From Verrucomicrobiaceae bacterium (lineage in GTDB: Bacteria; Verrucomicrobiota; Verrucomicrobiia; Verrucomicrobiales; DEV007): 64,000 nucleotides of DNA. This document shows, piece after piece, positions 61,012 through 64,000 of the stretch. The position numbers were made by a program, and so were the translations under genes. Position 1 is the stretch's first letter; every line of letters starts with the position of its first letter. The notes beneath the pieces are model-generated. The model was not told where the DNA came from. It made no database searches and saw only the letters and a list, made by a program, of their open reading frames with translations. The stretch lies in NCBI GenBank assembly GCA_004211885.1, contig SHBV01000009.1, positions 1-64,000 on the forward strand, read 5' to 3'.

Positions 61012-63114
61012 ATGAACTATAAAATTGTAAAAACCTTACTGGCCTTAACTTGCATTCATTGGTGCGCTCAGGCTTTTGTTTATTCGCAAGAAGAAGGAAA
61101 AGAGAAAAAACCATTCGGTTTAGTTTCCAGTATGTCCCAGGACACTGAAATCGTTTTTGGTCTCACTCAGTTCGAGAACTTTGCAAATGAAATAGGAAAG
61201 AGTAATACCTGGAAGAAAATAATTGAGTTGTTGGAGCTGGAAGCAGGTCTTGACATCTCGGACGCTGCGGAGCCGTGGGGTTCGGCCATGGATTTTATTG
61301 GGGAAGATGCTTTCTTTGGTTTTGGAAAAGGAACGGCTGCTAATCTCGAAAGGTTGTATGAGGTAATTGATGTGATCAATAAAATTTCTTATGAGATTAC
61401 GGGGGCTCAATTATTATCTGAGTTAGGTTTTGGAGGAGGTGCAGGTTCTGATCCTGAGGAGTTAATGAAAGATTTACTGGATCAGTTATTAAGTGATGAG
61501 GACGGTAAGTTTGAAAAGACACTCGCAGAGCTTCAATTGCCCGCATTCATTGCTGGATCCAAGGTCGGAGAGGGCATGGCTAATCAGTTGGTGAATCAGC
61601 TCTCTGCACTAGAAGACCAATTGCCGCCATTTGTACTCACATCAGAATTTGACGTATCTGAAGGGGTGAAATTTAGATCATGGAGCGTAGCAGCTAAGGA
61701 CGTGTTTGATGATAATGCTCGCGAGCAATTGAGGCAGGGGATCGGCGACAAGGAACTGGCAGAAAAGCTGGAAAAAATAATCGATTCAAAGAAAGTCGAA
61801 ATTTCATTTGGTGTTTTAAATGAGTATTTAATAGTTGGATTTGGTCCTGATCATAGTCACATCAAATTTGTGAACAAAGAGGAGGATTCTTTGATGGCCG
61901 TCTCTGATTTTCAGTTCGCTAAGGGTTACGCTGACAAAAAGATTTTAGCCTATAATTATTTTTCAAAATCTGCCCTAGATGCTTTTAATCCACCTAACCA
62001 ATTCTCATCACTGACAGATGCAATAACCAAGATTTTGAAATCAATCAAAGAGGAAGGTGTTGATCTTAAGAAAATAATTCCTTTGGTTAGTAAGTTGGGC
62101 AAACAAGTGGACGAAGCTACTAGAGTGACAATGGATTCTACTGCTGGTGTTCTTTACAGAGAAAGTGGTTTGAAGTGGGCTTCCGTTGGTGGCCCTAGTG
62201 TCCCAGGCATAGATGCTAAGACACCGTTAAAGCTCACACCAGCAGCTTCAGAGGATAAGTTTCTTTTAATGAATTTTATGGAAGATCCTGAATCAAGGGA
62301 AAATAGTATCGCAACTGTTGAGACTTTGGCAGAAATTCTTCATGGAGTTGGTGCAACGGCAGTTCAGTTTCAAGGTGACCCGCAAGTTGGTGAAGTTTTT
62401 CAAATGTTCGATCAGATGCTGACACCAAAGTTTCTTAAAGTTTGGAATATTTTCAAAAATAAAGTTGCTAGTGGTTTAGGATCTGAAGCGGGAATTATCA
62501 TTGATCTGAAGGGAAGCATGCCAAAAGTTCCTGGAGTCCCCCCAGAGTTCATCAAGGATGGAAAGGTTCCTAGAATATCGATTTTTAATTCAGTGAAGAA
62601 TAGAAAGAATCTTGCTGAAGCTTGGGAACAATTAGTGCCTGCCATAAATGAAATTGTTGCTGCAATTCCTGGACAAGAGCCTGGTCAGGAATTTCAAATG
62701 CCAGACACATTGTCAATGGATGGTAAAAACCTTACTACTCATTTCATTGGGTTGCCATTTGTGAGTAATGATTTTCTTCCGTCCCTCTCACTTAGTGACG
62801 AGCTTTTCTTTTTAACAACTTCCAAGAAAGCGACTGATGAACTTGCTGCCGCTATTGCTGAGAATAAGAATAATGAAATAAGTGGTCTTGTTTTGAAGGT
62901 TAATGTTGAGGAACTGATTCAATTTTTCCAAGATTGGATAGGCCTAATCGAAAAGAATGAAGATCTTGTCAGTGATGATGAAGCTATAGAGGTTTTGAAT
63001 AATATTAAGCAGGTGTTGCAATTCGGTGAAGGTATCAAGGGTTTCAATTACAGAAAGTACAAGGAAGATCGTTGGAGGGAAGATTGGCATTTTAAGATTG
63101 GAGACATTGAATAA
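61012..63114 (+). CDS. Large secreted protein of unknown function, 700 aa
   Basis: I do not recognise the family; it has some resemblance to DUF3352-type proteins (repeated two-layer domains with long hydrophobic strands). It has a leader with a hydrophobic core (residues 6-24) and is exported. The body has two similar halves: DTEIVFGLTQFENFANEIG, with the later YEVIDVINKIS, and a second part with SEAGIIIDLKGSMPKVPGV. Motifs such as LPAFIAGSKVGEGMA and DELFFLTTSKKATDELAAAI recur with Gly/Pro turns. No cysteine-based or catalytic site is apparent. It stands alone, preceded by a 273-base gap and followed by a phosphatase gene after 54 bases, and could be a large periplasmic or surface protein. 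Confidence 0.7.
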   Translation: MNYKIVKTLLALTCIHWCAQAFVYSQEEGKEKKPFGLVSSMSQDTEIVFGLTQFENFANEIGKSNTWKKIIELLELEAGLDISDAAEPWGSAMDFIGEDAFFGFGKGTAANLERLYEVIDVINKISYEITGAQLLSELGFGGGAGSDPEELMKDLLDQLLSDEDGKFEKTLAELQLPAFIAGSKVGEGMANQLVNQLSALEDQLPPFVLTSEFDVSEGVKFRSWSVAAKDVFDDNAREQLRQGIGDKELAEKLEKIIDSKKVEISFGVLNEYLIVGFGPDHSHIKFVNKEEDSLMAVSDFQFAKGYADKKILAYNYFSKSALDAFNPPNQFSSLTDAITKILKSIKEEGVDLKKIIPLVSKLGKQVDEATRVTMDSTAGVLYRESGLKWASVGGPSVPGIDAKTPLKLTPAASEDKFLLMNFMEDPESRENSIATVETLAEILHGVGATAVQFQGDPQVGEVFQMFDQMLTPKFLKVWNIFKNKVASGLGSEAGIIIDLKGSMPKVPGVPPEFIKDGKVPRISIFNSVKNRKNLAEAWEQLVPAINEIVAAIPGQEPGQEFQMPDTLSMDGKNLTTHFIGLPFVSNDFLPSLSLSDELFFLTTSKKATDELAAAIAENKNNEISGLVLKVNVEELIQFFQDWIGLIEKNEDLVSDDEAIEVLNNIKQVLQFGEGIKGFNYRKYKEDRWREDWHFKIGDIE

Positions 63115-63168
63115 TTATCTCTTACTGAAATCGCATTTATAGTTTTAGTCGTATAGCCCTATCCCTAA

Positions 63169-63837
63169 GTGGCAAGTATCAAGTCAGTGATATTTGATCT
63201 TGATGGGACTCTGTTGGATACAATAGAGGACTTGGGTGATTCGGTTAATGAAGTTCTTTTAGCGAGGAGTTACCCGACACATTCCTATGAAAAGTATTGT
63301 CTTTTCATAGGCGATGGTATGGAAAATTTGATTAGGAGGTCCTTACCTAATGAATGCCTCAATGATGAACATTTAATTGAAGAGGTTTTAAAAGATTACC
63401 AAGAGGCCTACACTCGAAATTGGAACAAGAAAAGTAGGCCGTATGACGGCATTATGGAATGCTTGGAAGATTTGAAATCTCGCAATATTATATCTGCTGT
63501 TCTATCCAATAAACCGCATCATTTCACTGAAATTTGTGTAGAAAGCCTGATCGGCAATGAATATTTTGATGTTGTTTTAGGGCAAAGAGAAGGGGTAGAA
63601 AAAAAACCATCGCCGATTGGGGCTTTAGAAATATGCCATACGATTAAAGTTAATCCCAAAGATGTTGTTTTTGTGGGAGATACGAACGTTGATATTCTTA
63701 CTGGAGTAGCAGCTGGGATGACAACGATCGGAGTCTTATGGGGTTTTCGTGAAGAAGAAGAGCTCAGAGAGGCTGGAGCTAATTTTATAATTAGTAGCCC
63801 CAGTCAGATCTTAGAGGTTATCGGAAAGGTTCCTTAA
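63169..63837 (+). CDS. HAD-family phosphatase, phosphoglycolate-phosphatase-like
   Basis: This 222-residue cytoplasmic hydrolase starts at a GTG (63169). It has the HAD motifs: DLDGTLLDT (Asp10 nucleophile, Asp12), LSNKP (motif II Ser), Lys in VEKKPSP (motif III), and VGDTNVDI with an acidic pair (motif IV). Insert size and MENLIRRSL match the Gph/phosphoglycolate-phosphatase subgroup, which removes 2-phosphoglycolate formed in DNA repair or photorespiration, though many HAD paralogues share this layout. Its 222 residues are usual. The next gene begins 32 bases downstream, suggesting they may be co-transcribed. Confidence 0.88.
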   Translation: MASIKSVIFDLDGTLLDTIEDLGDSVNEVLLARSYPTHSYEKYCLFIGDGMENLIRRSLPNECLNDEHLIEEVLKDYQEAYTRNWNKKSRPYDGIMECLEDLKSRNIISAVLSNKPHHFTEICVESLIGNEYFDVVLGQREGVEKKPSPIGALEICHTIKVNPKDVVFVGDTNVDILTGVAAGMTTIGVLWGFREEEELREAGANFIISSPSQILEVIGKVP

Positions 63838-63869
63838 TGAATGAGATATAGTCTATTAAATTTGATGAA

Positions 63870-64000
63870 ATGATTGCTATTTTTTTTGGAATTATCTTCA
63901 TTGTATTTTTCATCTTATTTATTCTAATAGATAATTTTACAGACCGTCTAATCGGTTGGTTCTTAGGGCTTTTTGGCATTAATTCAGGCCGAGTGAATCT
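63870..64000 (+). CDS. Start of an integral membrane protein, cut by the window edge
   Basis: An open frame begins at ATG 63870 and remains open to the right edge (43 residues visible). It opens with a hydrophobic helix (MIAIFFGIIFIVFFILFILI), then DNFTDRLIGWFLGLFGI. The first helix lacks a leader-type cleavage site and appears membrane-spanning. The identity cannot be told from this fragment. It is on the plus strand 32 bases after the phosphatase gene. Confidence 0.5.
   Translation, partial: MIAIFFGIIFIVFFILFILIDNFTDRLIGWFLGLFGINSGRVN

Noticed and set aside
1..64000. tRNA, rRNA or mobile-element genes
   Set aside because: I looked for T-arm-like motifs, rRNA-like stretches, transposase or integrase motifs and flanking repeats and saw none; a covariance-model scan would be needed to exclude small RNAs.

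Overview
The window looks like chromosome of a free-living, aquatic-type member of the PVC superphylum, most probably Verrucomicrobiota. The evidence is gene content: six Gfo/Idh/MocA-type oxidoreductase genes (three with export signals), a DUF1080 sugar hydrolase, two large PVC-type propeller/HEAT proteins, DUF1549/DUF1553 plus DUF1501 and DUF1587-1592-1588-1585 plus DUF1552 pairs, an exported sulfatase, and many Sec/Tat leaders. Base composition is AT-leaning throughout, with no visible compositional island, no insertion sequence, integrase, phage gene, CRISPR array, rRNA or tRNA. Genes are dense: no gene-free stretch exceeds about 275 bases.

Layout. 1-5913 (minus): a tightly coupled operon of MFS transporter, very short Gfo-like protein, Gfo dehydrogenase, HpaI-type class II aldolase, secreted protein of unknown function and SMP-30-like propeller (cut by the window edge). 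5990-11539 (plus): DUF1080 hydrolase, Gfo dehydrogenase, large PVC protein ending in cytochrome c. 11542-16726 (minus): two exported Gfo enzymes and a HEAT-repeat protein. 16819-22779 (plus): GNAT-like protein, DUF1549/1553 cytochrome, DUF1501 protein, WD40 propeller, panD. 22789-26509: Ser/Arg-repeat lipoprotein, exported intradiol dioxygenase, sulfatase-SGNH esterase fusion. 26686-28980: typA and a RidA-family protein. 28995-38929: amino-acid-related block (D-threonine-aldolase-like enzyme, SSS symporter with DUF997 partner, M19 dipeptidase, SASA esterase, ornithine-cyclodeaminase-like and DapA-like enzymes, threonine synthase, iron-sulfur serine deaminase). 38939-44075 (minus): TraB-like protein, a second PVC protein ending in an azurin-like domain, secreted propeller. 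44187-50047: YyaL/DUF255 protein, discoidin-like protein, exported Gfo, DoxX, YlbF. 50159-55143 (plus): DUF1592 cytochrome, TolB-like propeller, DUF1552 protein. 55140-60738: a manganese/zinc module, with mntR (and a PfkB kinase) divergent from an ABC importer of binding protein, ATPase and two permeases, the first permease carrying a C-terminal MntR/DtxR-like domain. 61012-64000: large secreted unknown protein, HAD phosphatase, start of a membrane protein.

How it fits together. Much of the window is machinery for degrading and oxidising extracellular glycans and sugar derivatives: sulfatase/esterase, SASA esterase, exported sugar dehydrogenases, DUF1080 hydrolase, HpaI-type aldolase, MFS importer, and periplasmic electron-transfer proteins using haem or copper. 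The second theme is peptide and D-/hydroxy-amino-acid turnover. The third is metal homeostasis. The most unusual architectures are the metal-sensor domain fused to an ABC permease and the two PVC proteins with exchanged redox modules (cytochrome c versus azurin). All functions are inferred from sequence; no database search was run.
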